Below, one piece after another: positions 1 to 9,303 of a DNA stretch of 15,253 nucleotides. The DNA comes from an uncultured Aquincola sp. (GTDB lineage: Bacteria; Pseudomonadota; Gammaproteobacteria; Burkholderiales; Burkholderiaceae): positions 1-15,253 of the forward strand of contig CAKZXL010000647.1 of assembly GCA_937883885.1 (NCBI GenBank). The letters run 5' to 3'. How positions within the stretch are numbered: the stretch's first letter is position 1; the number at the start of each line of letters is the position of its first letter. Made by a program: the position numbers and the translations under genes. The notes under the pieces are model-generated. The model did no database searches. It saw only the letters and a program-made list of their open reading frames with translations, and had not been told where the DNA came from.

Positions 1-3
1 GGA

Positions 4-1119
4 TCACACCCGGTTCGTCGACATGCCCGCCGTGCTGCGCAGGCGTTCCACCAGGTGCGCCGCGATGCGGTTGAGCGGCAGCACCTCGTGCGCCGCGCCC
101 TGGGCGATGGCCTCTCGCGGCATGCCGAACACCACGCAGCTGGCTTCGTCCTGGCACACGTTGTAGGCACCGGCGTCGCGCATCGTCTTCATGGCCTTGG
201 CGCCGTCGCCGCCCATGCCGGTGAGCATCAGGCCCATCGCATTGGCGCCCACCACGCGGGCCGCCGAATCGAACAGCACTTCCACCGAAGGCTTGTGGCG
301 GTTGACCGGCTCGCCGTCGCGCACACGGGCGATGTAGTTGGCGCCCGACCGCTCGACCGACAGGTGCAACCCGCCCGGCGCCAGGTAGGCATGGCCGGGC
401 AGCACCCGTTCGCCGTCCGTCGCTTCCTTGACGCGGATGCGCGACAGGCCGTCCAGCCGCTTGGCATAGCTGGTGGTGAAGCCCGGCGGCATGTGCTGGG
501 TGATCATCACCGCCGGAAAGTCCGGCGGCAGGTTCACCAGCACGTCCTTGGTGGCTTCGGTGCCGCCGGTGGAAGCGCCGATGAACAGGATCTTCTCGGT
601 GCTCAGCCGGCCCAGCGGCGAGACATTGGGCGCCGGGGCCTTGGGCGTCGCGGCAGCCGCCTGGCCGCTGGCAGCGGCCGTGGCGGCGGCCGTGGCCGGC
701 ACCAGATTGCGGCGGATGCGGGCCTTGGAGGCCATGCGGATCTTGTCGGTGATTTCTTCGGCCAGGTGCTTGATGCCGTCGGCCAGGCCGATCTTGGGTT
801 TGGCCACGAAGTCCACCGCGCCCAGCTCCAGCGCACGCAGCGTCACCTCGGCACCGCGCTCGGTCAGCGTGGACACCATCACCACCGGCATCGGCCGCAG
901 ACGCATCAGCTTGGACAGGAAGTCCAGGCCGTCCATGCGCGGCATTTCCACGTCCAGCGTGATCACGTCCGGGTTCAGGTTGCGGATGGTCTCGCGCGCC
1001 ACGAACGGGTCGGCGGCCACACCCACGCACTGCATGTCGGGCTGACGGTTGATGATCTCGGAGAGCAGACTGCGCACCAGCGCTGAATCGTCCACCACCA
1101 CCACTCGGGTCTTGGCCAT
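4..1119 (-). CDS. cheB: Chemotaxis response regulator / protein-glutamate methylesterase CheB
   Basis: CheB removes methyl groups from (and deamidates) glutamate/glutamine side chains of chemoreceptors, opposing CheR to give adaptation; it is cytoplasmic and activated by CheA phosphorylation. Counting from the ATG at 1119 the product is 371 aa, normal for the family. Residues 1-120 are a receiver domain: acidic pair D10/D11, phospho-acceptor D56 in [11 protein letters not shown], and K107 in VAKPK. An Ala/Pro-rich linker covers about 139-170. The C-terminal methylesterase has the triad S183 (GASTGG), H209 (TQHMPPGFT) and D305 (GMGGDGA). An in-frame GTG at 1128 would add three residues; the ATG is preferred because CheB proteins usually begin [12 protein letters not shown]. 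It is the last complete gene of the cheR-cheD-cheB operon, 36 bases after cheD. More che genes may follow beyond the window edge. Confidence 0.97.
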   Translation of the reverse strand: MAKTRVVVVDDSALVRSLLSEIINRQPDMQCVGVAADPFVARETIRNLNPDVITLDVEMPRMDGLDFLSKLMRLRPMPVVMVSTLTERGAEVTLRALELGAVDFVAKPKIGLADGIKHLAEEITDKIRMASKARIRRNLVPATAAATAAASGQAAAATPKAPAPNVSPLGRLSTEKILFIGASTGGTEATKDVLVNLPPDFPAVMITQHMPPGFTTSYAKRLDGLSRIRVKEATDGERVLPGHAYLAPGGLHLSVERSGANYIARVRDGEPVNRHKPSVEVLFDSAARVVGANAMGLMLTGMGGDGAKAMKTMRDAGAYNVCQDEASCVVFGMPREAIAQGAAHEVLPLNRIAAHLVERLRSTAGMSTNRV

Positions 1120-1155
1120 AGGGTCCACTGCTTTCTTGTTGGCGTGCGGTGCTGG

Positions 1156-1893
1156 TCAGAACAGGTCGACCGAGCCCCCACCGCTGCTGACGGGCTTCTG
1201 GGCGGCTGCGCGGTCCTGGGCGATCAGCGCGTCCGGGTTGGTCAGCGCCATGCGCTTGACCATCGCCTTGCCGCTGGCCGGCAGCAGCACCACCTTGCGC
1301 GGAAAGACGTCCAGCACATCCTTGCTGACGACAGGAATGCGCTCGGTCTTGAGGTAGTCCAGCACGAACTCGGTGTTGCGCTGGCCCACGTTGATGCTGT
1401 TGATGCCGCTGACCACCGCGCCGCCGCCGAAGACCTTGGCTTCCATCGTCACCTTGCTGGCGCCGCGCTTCATCATCTCGTTGATCAGCAGTTCCATCGC
1501 GAACGAGCCGTAGCGCCCGCTGTCGTTGGCGCCGCCCCCATCGGGCAGCATGAAGTGGTTCATGCCGCCGATGCGCCGCTCACGGTCCCACAGGCAGGCG
1601 GCGATGCAAGAGCCCAGCGTGGTCATGATGAGGATGTCCTCGTCATACACGAAGTACTCGCCCGGCAGCACCTTCACCGCCACGTTCTTGAAGTGCGATT
1701 CGTAGAAGAAGAAAGAGGCTTCGCCCGGCTTGCGCGACTGCGCCTTGAGCTTGGCCAGCTGCGCGCCGGCGGGCGTGCTGGCGCCCGGCGCCAGTCCGGC
1801 GTTGGGCGTGATGCCGGGCACGCCGGCCGCGTAAGGCCGCGCAGCGGCCGAACCCGCTGCGGTGCGCGACGCCATGGAAGAGGGCAAGGTCAT
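1156..1893 (-). CDS. cheD: Chemoreceptor glutamine deamidase CheD
   Basis: CheD converts specific receptor glutamines to glutamate, making new methylation sites, and in some bacteria also interacts with CheC. The 245-aa product has the CheD core from about residue 60 to 215: TTLGSCIAAC with catalytic C96, the nearby threonines T91/T92, GGMNHFMLP with catalytic H113, and the glycine-rich EAKVFGGGAVVSGINSINVG. The core is preceded by some 58 residues rich in Ala, Pro and Gly that look disordered, making the protein longer than the usual 160-200 aa; a Ser/Gly-rich tail closes it. The start at 1893 follows the cheR stop by 13 bases and has a GAAGG Shine-Dalgarno overlapping that stop; a second ATG at 1875 (residue 7) has no visible ribosome site. 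It is the middle gene of cheR-cheD-cheB. Confidence 0.96.
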   Translation of the reverse strand: MTLPSSMASRTAAGSAAARPYAAGVPGITPNAGLAPGASTPAGAQLAKLKAQSRKPGEASFFFYESHFKNVAVKVLPGEYFVYDEDILIMTTLGSCIAACLWDRERRIGGMNHFMLPDGGGANDSGRYGSFAMELLINEMMKRGASKVTMEAKVFGGGAVVSGINSINVGQRNTEFVLDYLKTERIPVVSKDVLDVFPRKVVLLPASGKAMVKRMALTNPDALIAQDRAAAQKPVSSGGGSVDLF

Positions 1894-1906
1894 GTCGTGC
1901 GAACCT

Positions 1907-2776
1907 TCACAGCCGTTCGTAGATGGTCTTGCCGCGCAGCCGGAACAGGTCGCGCGACTCGGAGAAGTTTTCCGAATGGCCCACGTACAGCAGGCTGCCA
2001 GGGCGCATCACGGCATGGGTGCGCTCGAGCACGCGGCGTTGGGTGGGGGCGTCGAAATAGATCATCACGTTGCGGCAGAAGACGAGGTCGAAGGGCTCGC
2101 CGAACTGCCATGTGATCGACATCAGATTGAAAGTCTTGAACTCGATCAGCCGCGCCAGCTCGGGCTTGACCCGCATCAGCCCGGCGTTTTGCCCGGTGCC
2201 GCGCATGAAGTGGCGTTTGAGCCGCTCGGGCGACAGGCCGCGGGCGTTGGCGTCGTAGACGCCGCGGCGGGCGGTGTCCAGCACCTTGGTGTCGATGTCG
2301 GTGGCCACGATCTTGACGTTGGCGCCGTTGCCCAGCGTCTCGGCCACCGTCATCGCGATGGTGTAGGGCTCTTCGCCGGTGGAGGTGGCGTTGCACCAGA
2401 TGCGCAGCGGCCGGCCGGCGCGCTCGCGCAGGTCGGTGGCCAGCGCCTCGAAGTGATGCGCCTCCCGGAAGAAGGAGGTGAGGTTGGTGGTCAGGCAGTT
2501 GATGAATTCCTGCCATTCCGCCTCGCCGGCCGCGCCGCTGTGCTGCTCCAGCCACTGCAGGTAGCTGCTGAACGAGGTGTGGCCGGTTTCGCGCAGGCGG
2601 CGACACAGCCGGCTGTACACCATGGCCTGCTTGCCTTCGTGCAGGCTGATGCCCGCGCGCTGGTAGATCAGCGTGCGCACGCGCTCGAAATCGGCCTTCT
2701 CGAACGGAAACTCCTGGTCCGCCCGACCGGTGGCGAAAGCTTCGTTGGCACGTAGAGGAGATGCGACGGTGTTCAT
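1907..2776 (-). CDS. cheR: Chemotaxis protein-glutamate O-methyltransferase CheR
   Basis: CheR transfers methyl groups from S-adenosylmethionine to receptor glutamates, the forward arm of chemotactic adaptation. The 289-aa product is of normal length. The N-terminal helical domain (about 22-95, beginning EFPFEKADFERVR) is followed by TNLTSFFREAHHF (97-109) with the conserved Arg, the SAM-binding WCNATSTGEEPYTIAM segment (127-142), VATDID (157-162) and FCRNVMIYFD (233-242). No C-terminal TPR extension is present, so it is the simple CheR type. It is the first gene of the minus-strand unit with cheD 13 bases downstream. The ATG has no strong Shine-Dalgarno, but no other in-frame ATG fits the family start. 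A sigma-28-like promoter lies about 110 bases upstream, in line with class III flagellar/chemotaxis control. Confidence 0.97.
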   Translation of the reverse strand: MNTVASPLRANEAFATGRADQEFPFEKADFERVRTLIYQRAGISLHEGKQAMVYSRLCRRLRETGHTSFSSYLQWLEQHSGAAGEAEWQEFINCLTTNLTSFFREAHHFEALATDLRERAGRPLRIWCNATSTGEEPYTIAMTVAETLGNGANVKIVATDIDTKVLDTARRGVYDANARGLSPERLKRHFMRGTGQNAGLMRVKPELARLIEFKTFNLMSITWQFGEPFDLVFCRNVMIYFDAPTQRRVLERTHAVMRPGSLLYVGHSENFSESRDLFRLRGKTIYERL

Positions 2777-2884
2777 GCGGTGGTGCTCGCGGCGACAGCG
2801 CGCACGTCCATGGAAGGCTGTGCGCGCCAGTCTCGTGTCGGCCAGAAACCCACGGCGGCCGAAACAAGGACGGGTTTGTATGGC

Positions 2885-2911
2885 TTATCGGCAGGTTTTC
2901 GGCAAAGTGAG
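2885..2911 (-). promoter_or_regulatory. Candidate sigma-28 (FliA) promoter for cheR-cheD-cheB
   Basis: On the minus strand, positions 2892-2885 read GCCGATAA, an exact match to the -10 element recognised by flagellar sigma-28. Eleven bases upstream, positions 2911-2904 read CTCACTTT, matching the TAAAGTTT -35 consensus at four of eight positions, mostly the 3' T run. The 11-base spacer is the standard one. Orientation and place (about 110 bases before the cheR start) suit the chemotaxis operon. The start of transcription would fall near 2878. The site lies in the 156-base divergent region shared with the diguanylate cyclase gene. Motif-based; not proven. Confidence 0.65.
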
Positions 2912-2932
2912 CACTAGACTTGCGACCCGAAG

Positions 2933-3688
2933 ATGACCGTCACCGCCTTGAACCCGCGCCCGCCCCAGAGCCAGCCGTCCATGCTCAGCGCCGGACTGCA
3001 GCTCGAGGCCGCCTTGTCGCTGTTGCGGCAGGCCGGGCGTGACGACCTGCCCGGCGAGCCCGGCAGCGCGCAATGGCTGCAGTCGGTGATCGACGCGCTG
3101 TGCGACCTCTCGGTGCGCGATGCGCTCACCGGCCTGGCCAACCGCCGCCACTTCGAGATGGCGCTGGGCCGCGAGGTCGACCGCGTGGCCCGCTCCGGCG
3201 AGCCGGCGCTGCTGCTGGTGCTGGACATCGACCATTTCAAGCAGGTGAACGACACCTTCGGCCATGCGGCCGGCGACCTGGTGCTCAAGTGGGTGGCCGG
3301 GGTGCTGGGCGAATGCGTGCGGCCGATGGACACCGTCGCCCGGGTGGGCGGCGAAGAGTTCGCCATCATCCTGCCCAACTGCCCGCCCGCCTTCGGGCCC
3401 ACCGTGGCCGAGCGCGTGCGCCGGCGCATCGAGCGCGACCCGGTGCCCATCCGCGCCGAGGCCGGCACGGTGCACCGCCTGCCCGTCACCGTCAGCATCG
3501 GTGGCGCCTATGCGCCGCAGTGGGTGCGGTCCACCGCGCTGCTGTGGATGGAGCGGGCCGACGTGCAGCTCTACCGGGCCAAGGCCGAGGGCCGCAACCG
3601 CTTCTGCCTGGAGCCGGTGGCGGTGTCGTTGGTCAGCGCTGAAGAAAAAGGGATGCTGTTCAGCGGCTCCCAGTTCCAGGACCTGTGA
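2933..3688 (+). CDS. Diguanylate cyclase (GGDEF domain), cytoplasmic
   Basis: It probably makes cyclic di-GMP from two GTP. The 251-aa product has an N-terminal stretch (1-55) with no recognised sensor, then a full GGDEF domain at about 57-226: DALTGLANRRHFE (63-75), the metal-binding LDIDHFKQVND (D98/D100), and the signature GGEEF at 139-143. The inhibitory I-site RxxD is present as RPMD at 130-133, exactly five residues before the signature, so product feedback inhibition is expected. No membrane segment or signal peptide is seen. A short, phosphate-rich-looking tail after 227 is of unknown use. The gene starts 156 bases from divergent cheR and is followed after 7 bases by a FlhG-like ATPase, so a role in motility control is a reasonable inference. 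The ATG has only a weak GAAG upstream. Confidence 0.94.
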   Translation: MTVTALNPRPPQSQPSMLSAGLQLEAALSLLRQAGRDDLPGEPGSAQWLQSVIDALCDLSVRDALTGLANRRHFEMALGREVDRVARSGEPALLLVLDIDHFKQVNDTFGHAAGDLVLKWVAGVLGECVRPMDTVARVGGEEFAIILPNCPPAFGPTVAERVRRRIERDPVPIRAEAGTVHRLPVTVSIGGAYAPQWVRSTALLWMERADVQLYRAKAEGRNRFCLEPVAVSLVSAEEKGMLFSGSQFQDL

Positions 3689-3695
3689 AGCGCGC

Positions 3696-4469
3696 ATGAC
3701 CAGCCCATCCAACGCCAAGCAGGCGCGCATCACCGCGATCACCAGCGGCAAAGGCGGCGTCGGCAAGACCTTCGTTTCGGCCAACCTGGCCGCCGCTTTC
3801 GCCCAGCGCGGCGAAAAGGTGCTGGTGCTCGATGCCGACCTGGGCCTGGCCAACCTCGACGTGGTGCTCAACCTGGTGCCCAAGATCACGCTGCACCATG
3901 TGTTCACCGGGCAGCACACGCTGGCCGAGGCCACGCTGCCGGCGCCCGGGGGCTTCTCGGTGCTGCTGGCCGGCTCGGGCATGGTCGAGTACTCGCGCCT
4001 CACGCCTGAGGTGCGCGACAAGCTCATCGAGGTGATCGAGACCGTCAAGCCGCTGTACGACCGCGTGCTGCTGGACACCGGCGCCGGCATCTCCGACGTG
4101 GTGCTGTACACCGTGTCGCTGGCCGACGAGGTGCTGGTGGTGGCCACGCCCGAGCCCACCTCGCTGACCGATGCCTACGCCACCATCAAGGTGCTGGCCA
4201 ACACGCAGGGGCGGCGGCACATCCGCATGGTGTGCAACCAGGCCGGCCGGCCGGGTGAAGGCCGCGGCATCTGCAAGCAGCTGCAGGCGGTGGTCGACCG
4301 CTACGTGACGCCAGGGCTGGACAGCCCGCTGCAGCTGGAATTCGTCGGCGAGCTGCCCAGTGACCCCAGCGTGCGTGACGCGGTGCTGCGCCGCGAGCTG
4401 CTGATGGATGCGTATCCGGGCTCTGCCGCTGCCCAGGCCGTCGTCGCGCTGGCGGCGAAAATGGCCTGA
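3696..4469 (+). CDS. MinD/ParA-family ATPase, FlhG/FleN-like
   Basis: FlhG/FleN-type ATPases limit flagellar number and place flagella at the pole, usually opposite the GTPase FlhF. The 257-aa product has the deviant Walker A of this family, SGKGGVGKT (17-25, signature K19 and K24), the A' segment VLVLDADLGLANLD (42-55), Walker B VLLDTGAG (124-131), and TPEPTSLTDAYATIKVL (151-167), a stretch typical of FlhG rather than of cell-division MinD. The end (VRDAVLRRELLMDAYPGS followed by an Ala-rich helix) also matches FlhG proteins. No flhF is in the window, so the role is inferred from family; a general ParA/MinD role is the alternative. It starts 7 bases after the cyclase and its stop overlaps the next start by one base (TGATG), so the three genes are probably translated together. 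Confidence 0.88.
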   Translation: MTSPSNAKQARITAITSGKGGVGKTFVSANLAAAFAQRGEKVLVLDADLGLANLDVVLNLVPKITLHHVFTGQHTLAEATLPAPGGFSVLLAGSGMVEYSRLTPEVRDKLIEVIETVKPLYDRVLLDTGAGISDVVLYTVSLADEVLVVATPEPTSLTDAYATIKVLANTQGRRHIRMVCNQAGRPGEGRGICKQLQAVVDRYVTPGLDSPLQLEFVGELPSDPSVRDAVLRRELLMDAYPGSAAAQAVVALAAKMA

Positions 4470-4870
4470 TGGACATCGAAGAACCCGAAGCGCCCACCGC
4501 TTTCACCCTGCTGGGCGGCGAGCCCGGCGTGCGCGCCCTGGTCGACCGCTTCTACGACCTGATGGACCTGGAGCCGGCCTACGCGGGCTTGCGGGCGCTT
4601 CACCCCACCACCACCGATGGCTCGCGCGACAAGCTGTTCTGGTTTTTGTGCGGCTGGCTGGGCGGCCCCAACCACTTTGTGGAGCGCTTCGGCCACCCGA
4701 TGCTTCGCGCCCGCCACCTGCCGTTTGCCATCGGCATCAGCGAGCGCGACCAGTGGATGGCCTGCATGCGGCAGGCGATGGTGGAGCTGGACATCGAGCC
4801 GGGGATGGCGGAGCGCTTGGGAAAAGCCTTGTCTGGCACCGCCGACTGGATGCGCAACAAGGGCGGCTGA
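4469..4870 (+). CDS. Group II truncated haemoglobin (2/2 globin)
   Basis: These small haem proteins bind oxygen or NO with high affinity and are linked to NO detoxification, oxygen delivery or redox sensing; the exact job here is unknown. The 133-aa product is of normal length. Seen residues fit group II: the early GGEPGVR turn (16-22), FYD with Tyr B10 at Y29, the FWFLCGWLGGP stretch (57-67), FGHPMLRARHLPFAI with the proximal haem-ligand His at H83, and W96 at the Trp G8 position that marks this group. The start overlaps the stop of the FlhG-like gene by one base and has no clear Shine-Dalgarno, so coupled translation is likely. Its stop directly abuts the stop of the convergent Smr gene, with no room for a terminator. 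Confidence 0.94.
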   Translation: MDIEEPEAPTAFTLLGGEPGVRALVDRFYDLMDLEPAYAGLRALHPTTTDGSRDKLFWFLCGWLGGPNHFVERFGHPMLRARHLPFAIGISERDQWMACMRQAMVELDIEPGMAERLGKALSGTADWMRNKGG

Positions 4871-5500
4871 CTAGACCAGCTTCGGCGCCAGCAACACCAC
4901 CAGCGCCCCATGCCCACCTTCGCTGGCGCGGGCCGACACGAAGGCCTGCACCAGCTGGTTCTGCACCAGCCAGCCGCGCACCTTGGTCTTGAGCACCGGC
5001 GTGCGGCCGGGGCTGCCCAGGCCCTTGCCGTGCACCACCCGCACGCAGCGCAGGCCGGCGGCCTGGGCCTGGTGCAGGAACTCGCCCAGTTGCTCCCGTG
5101 CCTCGTCGCGCCGCAGCCCGTGCAGGTCGACCTGCGCCTGGATCGCCCATTGGCCCCGCCGCAAGCGGCGCGGCACGTCGGCGCCCACATGGTGGCGGCG
5201 GTAACTCAGGCCTTCGTCGGTTTCCAGCAGCGATTCGACGTCGAACTCGTCCGACAGCGCCTCACGCAGCGCGGCGGCTTCGTCCAGCTCGCGCTGGCGC
5301 GGGTGGGGCTGCGGCCGCGGCGGCAGCAGGCTGATGCGGCCGCTTTCGCGCAGCGGCGTCACGCCGGCCACGCTGCGCTGGAACAGGTTGCGCTCACGCG
5401 CCAGCCGGGCTTCTTCGGCGCGGCGTTCGGCGGCCTCGCGTTCGGCCTGCTGCAGCGCGGCCTTCAGCGGGCCCAGGGCCTTGAGGTCGGTGAGCTTCAC
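4871..5500 (-). CDS. Smr-domain protein (Smr/MutS2 C-terminal family)
   Basis: Smr domains are nicking endonucleases or nucleic-acid-binding modules; stand-alone bacterial members have been tied to DNA or ribosome/mRNA processing. With a GTG start at 5500 the product is 209 aa. Residues 15-45 are a charged, Glu/Arg/Ala-rich probable coiled coil; 60-115 is a Pro- and Arg-rich linker; the Smr domain is at about 122-207 with VDLHGL (D125-L-H-G128), [10 protein letters not shown] (154-163, the HGxG motif) and the closing [10 protein letters not shown]. The GTG start is chosen because it overlaps the radC stop in a GTGA arrangement and gives the usual N-terminus; the reading frame stays open further upstream inside radC without a fitting start. 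It is the second gene of a radC-smr pair. Confidence 0.9.
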   Translation of the reverse strand: MKLTDLKALGPLKAALQQAEREAAERRAEEARLARERNLFQRSVAGVTPLRESGRISLLPPRPQPHPRQRELDEAAALREALSDEFDVESLLETDEGLSYRRHHVGADVPRRLRRGQWAIQAQVDLHGLRRDEAREQLGEFLHQAQAAGLRCVRVVHGKGLGSPGRTPVLKTKVRGWLVQNQLVQAFVSARASEGGHGALVVLLAPKLV

Positions 5501-6174
5501 AGCAGCCCCCGCTCGGCGAAGGACACCACCCCGCCATGGCCCACCACCAGGTGGTCCAGCACCCTCACGTCCACCAGCTTCAGCGCGGCGGCCAGGTTCT
5601 GCGTCAGCGTTTGGTCGGCGCGAGAGGGCTCGGCGTCGCCCGACGGGTGGTTGTGCACCAGCACCACCGCGGCGGCATGCAGCGCCAGCGCGCGCTTGAC
5701 CACTTCGCGTGGGTACACCGTGGCCTGCGAAAGGCTGCCGCGGAACATCTCTTCCATGCAAAGCAGGTGGTGGCGCACGTCGAGGAACATCACTGCAAAC
5801 ACTTCATGCGTCAGGCCACCCAGCCGCAGCCTGACGTACTCCTTCACGGCCGCGGGCGAATCGATCACCGGGCGCTCGGCCAGCTGCTGCGCCATCGACC
5901 GGCGTGCGATCTCCAGCACCGCGGCCAGTTCGGCCCGCTTGGCCGTGCCGCCCAGGCCCTTGACCGTCTTCAGGTCGGCCAGGCTGACCTGCATCAGCCC
6001 GGCCAGCCCGCCGAAGCGGGCCAGCAAGGCCTGCGCCATCTCCAGCACGCCCTGGCCGGCGGTGCCGGTGCGCAGCAGCAGCGCCAGCAATTCGGCGTCC
6101 GCCAGGGCGGCCGGGCCCCGGGCCAGCAGCTTCTCGCGCGGGCGCAGTTCGGCGGGCAAGTCCTGGAGTGGCAT
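5497..6174 (-). CDS. radC: RadC-family JAB1/MPN metalloprotein
   Basis: RadC proteins carry a JAMM metal-binding domain; the family was named for a repair phenotype later withdrawn, and its biochemical role is unsettled. The 225-aa product is full length: an N-terminal helical part ([10 protein letters not shown]), a helix-hairpin-helix-like segment at about 62-92 ([17 protein letters not shown]), then the MPN domain with E124 and the JAMM motif [14 protein letters not shown] (174-187; H174, H176, D187). ATG at 6174 is chosen; a TTG two codons upstream is possible but less likely. The gene is divergent from slpA across 56 bases, and its stop overlaps the GTG of the Smr gene by four bases, so the two are almost certainly co-transcribed. 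Confidence 0.95.
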   Translation of the reverse strand: MPLQDLPAELRPREKLLARGPAALADAELLALLLRTGTAGQGVLEMAQALLARFGGLAGLMQVSLADLKTVKGLGGTAKRAELAAVLEIARRSMAQQLAERPVIDSPAAVKEYVRLRLGGLTHEVFAVMFLDVRHHLLCMEEMFRGSLSQATVYPREVVKRALALHAAAVVLVHNHPSGDAEPSRADQTLTQNLAAALKLVDVRVLDHLVVGHGGVVSFAERGLL

Positions 6175-6194
6175 GGGCAAGAGGGCGCGGCCCG

Positions 6195-6200
6195 TAAAAT
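6195..6200 (+). promoter_or_regulatory. Candidate -10 element for slpA-ispH
   Basis: TAAAAT lies in the 56-base divergent region between radC and slpA, 30 bases before the slpA GTG. It is one mismatch from TATAAT and stands out as the only A/T-rich patch in a GC-rich region. No convincing -35 hexamer is visible 16-18 bases upstream, where radC coding begins. Tentative. Confidence 0.4.
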
Positions 6201-6230
6201 CGCGGTCCAGTCTATCGCCCGTGAGCCGCC

Positions 6231-6673
6231 GTGACCGCCATCGCAGAAGGGTCGTTCCTGACCTTGCACTACCGCCTCGCCGGCCCTGACGGCGCGGACA
6301 TCGTCAATACCTTCAACGACAAGCCCGCCACGCTGTCGCTGGGCACCGGCGAGCTGTCCCCCGCCATGGAGGCGCGCCTGATCGGCCTGGAAGAGGGCAC
6401 CCGCGCCACCTTCGAGCTGGCCGCCGGCGAAGCCTTCGGCGAGCGCAACCCCGACATGCTGCAGCGGGTCAAGCGCTCGCTGCTGCGCGAGCTGGGCGAC
6501 CCCGATGCGGTCTATCGCCTGGGCGACGTGGTGCAGTTTCCGACGCCCGATGGGCAGGGCGCCTACGCCGGCGTCATCCGCGAAGAAGCCGCGGAGTGGC
6601 TGCTGTTCGACTTCAACCACCCGCTGGCCGGGCTGCCCGTCACCTTCGAGGTGTCGGTGATCGGAGTGCTGTG

Positions 6674-6674
<1 letters not shown>
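6231..6674 (+). CDS. slpA: FKBP-type peptidyl-prolyl cis-trans isomerase, SlpA/FkpB type
   Basis: It catalyses cis-trans isomerisation of proline peptide bonds and acts as a chaperone in the cytoplasm. The 147-aa product matches the SlyD/SlpA class: FKBP half-domain at 1-65 ([35 protein letters not shown]), the insert-in-flap chaperone domain at about 70-125, and return to the FKBP fold with [16 protein letters not shown] near 126-141. No signal peptide and no His-rich metal tail, which separates it from SlyD. GTG at 6231 is the start; no in-frame ATG precedes it and no strong Shine-Dalgarno is seen. Its stop overlaps the ispH ATG by one base. The fkpB/slpA-ispH pair is also found in Escherichia coli, which supports both names. 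Confidence 0.93.
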
Positions 6675-9078
<2,404 letters not shown>

Positions 9079-9122
9079 GCGGGGCTTCGCTCACCACAGC
9101 GAGACCACACACAAGATACCCC

Positions 9123-9213
9123 GGAGAGGTGGCAGAGTGGTCGAATGCGCCGGACTCGAAATCCGGTATACGGTTTCACCGTATCGAGGGTTCGAATCCC
9201 TCCTTCTCCGCCA
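9123..9213 (+). tRNA. tRNA-Ser, anticodon CGA
   Basis: A complete class II tRNA reading codon UCG. The acceptor stem is GGAGAGG (9123-9129) with CTTCTCC (9203-9209), including one G-U pair; the discriminator is G at 9210, as expected for serine, and CCA is encoded at 9211-9213. The anticodon stem (9150-9154 with 9162-9166) closes the loop CTCGAAA, giving anticodon CGA at 9157-9159. A long variable arm follows, as in serine tRNAs, and the T arm is GAGGG-TTCGAAT-CCCTC. Total 91 bases. It lies 60 bases after serS and has its own candidate promoter and terminator. Confidence 0.98.
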
Positions 9214-9220
9214 AGATCAA

Positions 9221-9256
9221 CCCCAAGTGCTTCCGGCGCTTGGGGTTTTTGTTTTT
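9221..9256 (+). terminator. Rho-independent terminator after tRNA-Ser
   Basis: A 10-bp stem (9221-9230 with 9236-9245; CCCCAAGTGC / GCGCTTGGGG, one G-U pair) with loop TTCCG is followed by TTTTTGTTTTT (9246-9256). It starts seven bases after the tRNA CCA end. The other strand lacks a T-run after the stem, so it works in one direction and would end both serS read-through and tRNA transcripts. Confidence 0.93.
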
Positions 9257-9303
9257 GCGCAGCCTGATGGAACGCGGGTACTGCAGTTGCCGTCACAGGC
9301 CCC

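Noticed and set aside
55..1086. Long open frame on the plus strand opposite cheB (and similar long antisense frames opposite ispH, serS, the kinase and the lipoprotein).
   Set aside because: They are His/Arg/Gly/Ala-rich GC-codon shadows of well-supported genes, have no family motifs and no ribosome sites.
2858..2865. GCCGAAAC on the plus strand, a possible sigma-28 -10 for the cyclase gene.
   Set aside because: No -35-like sequence lies 11 bases upstream (CGGCCAGA there), and the better match is on the other strand.
2915..2920. TAGACT as a -10 for the cyclase operon.
   Set aside because: It is close to the start codon and no acceptable -35 is found at 16-18 bases; too weak to list as a promoter.
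9214..9303. tRNA 3' end as an attachment site with an inserted island to the right.
   Set aside because: No integrase gene and no repeat of the tRNA 3' end was noticed downstream; the genes to the right have the same base composition as the rest.
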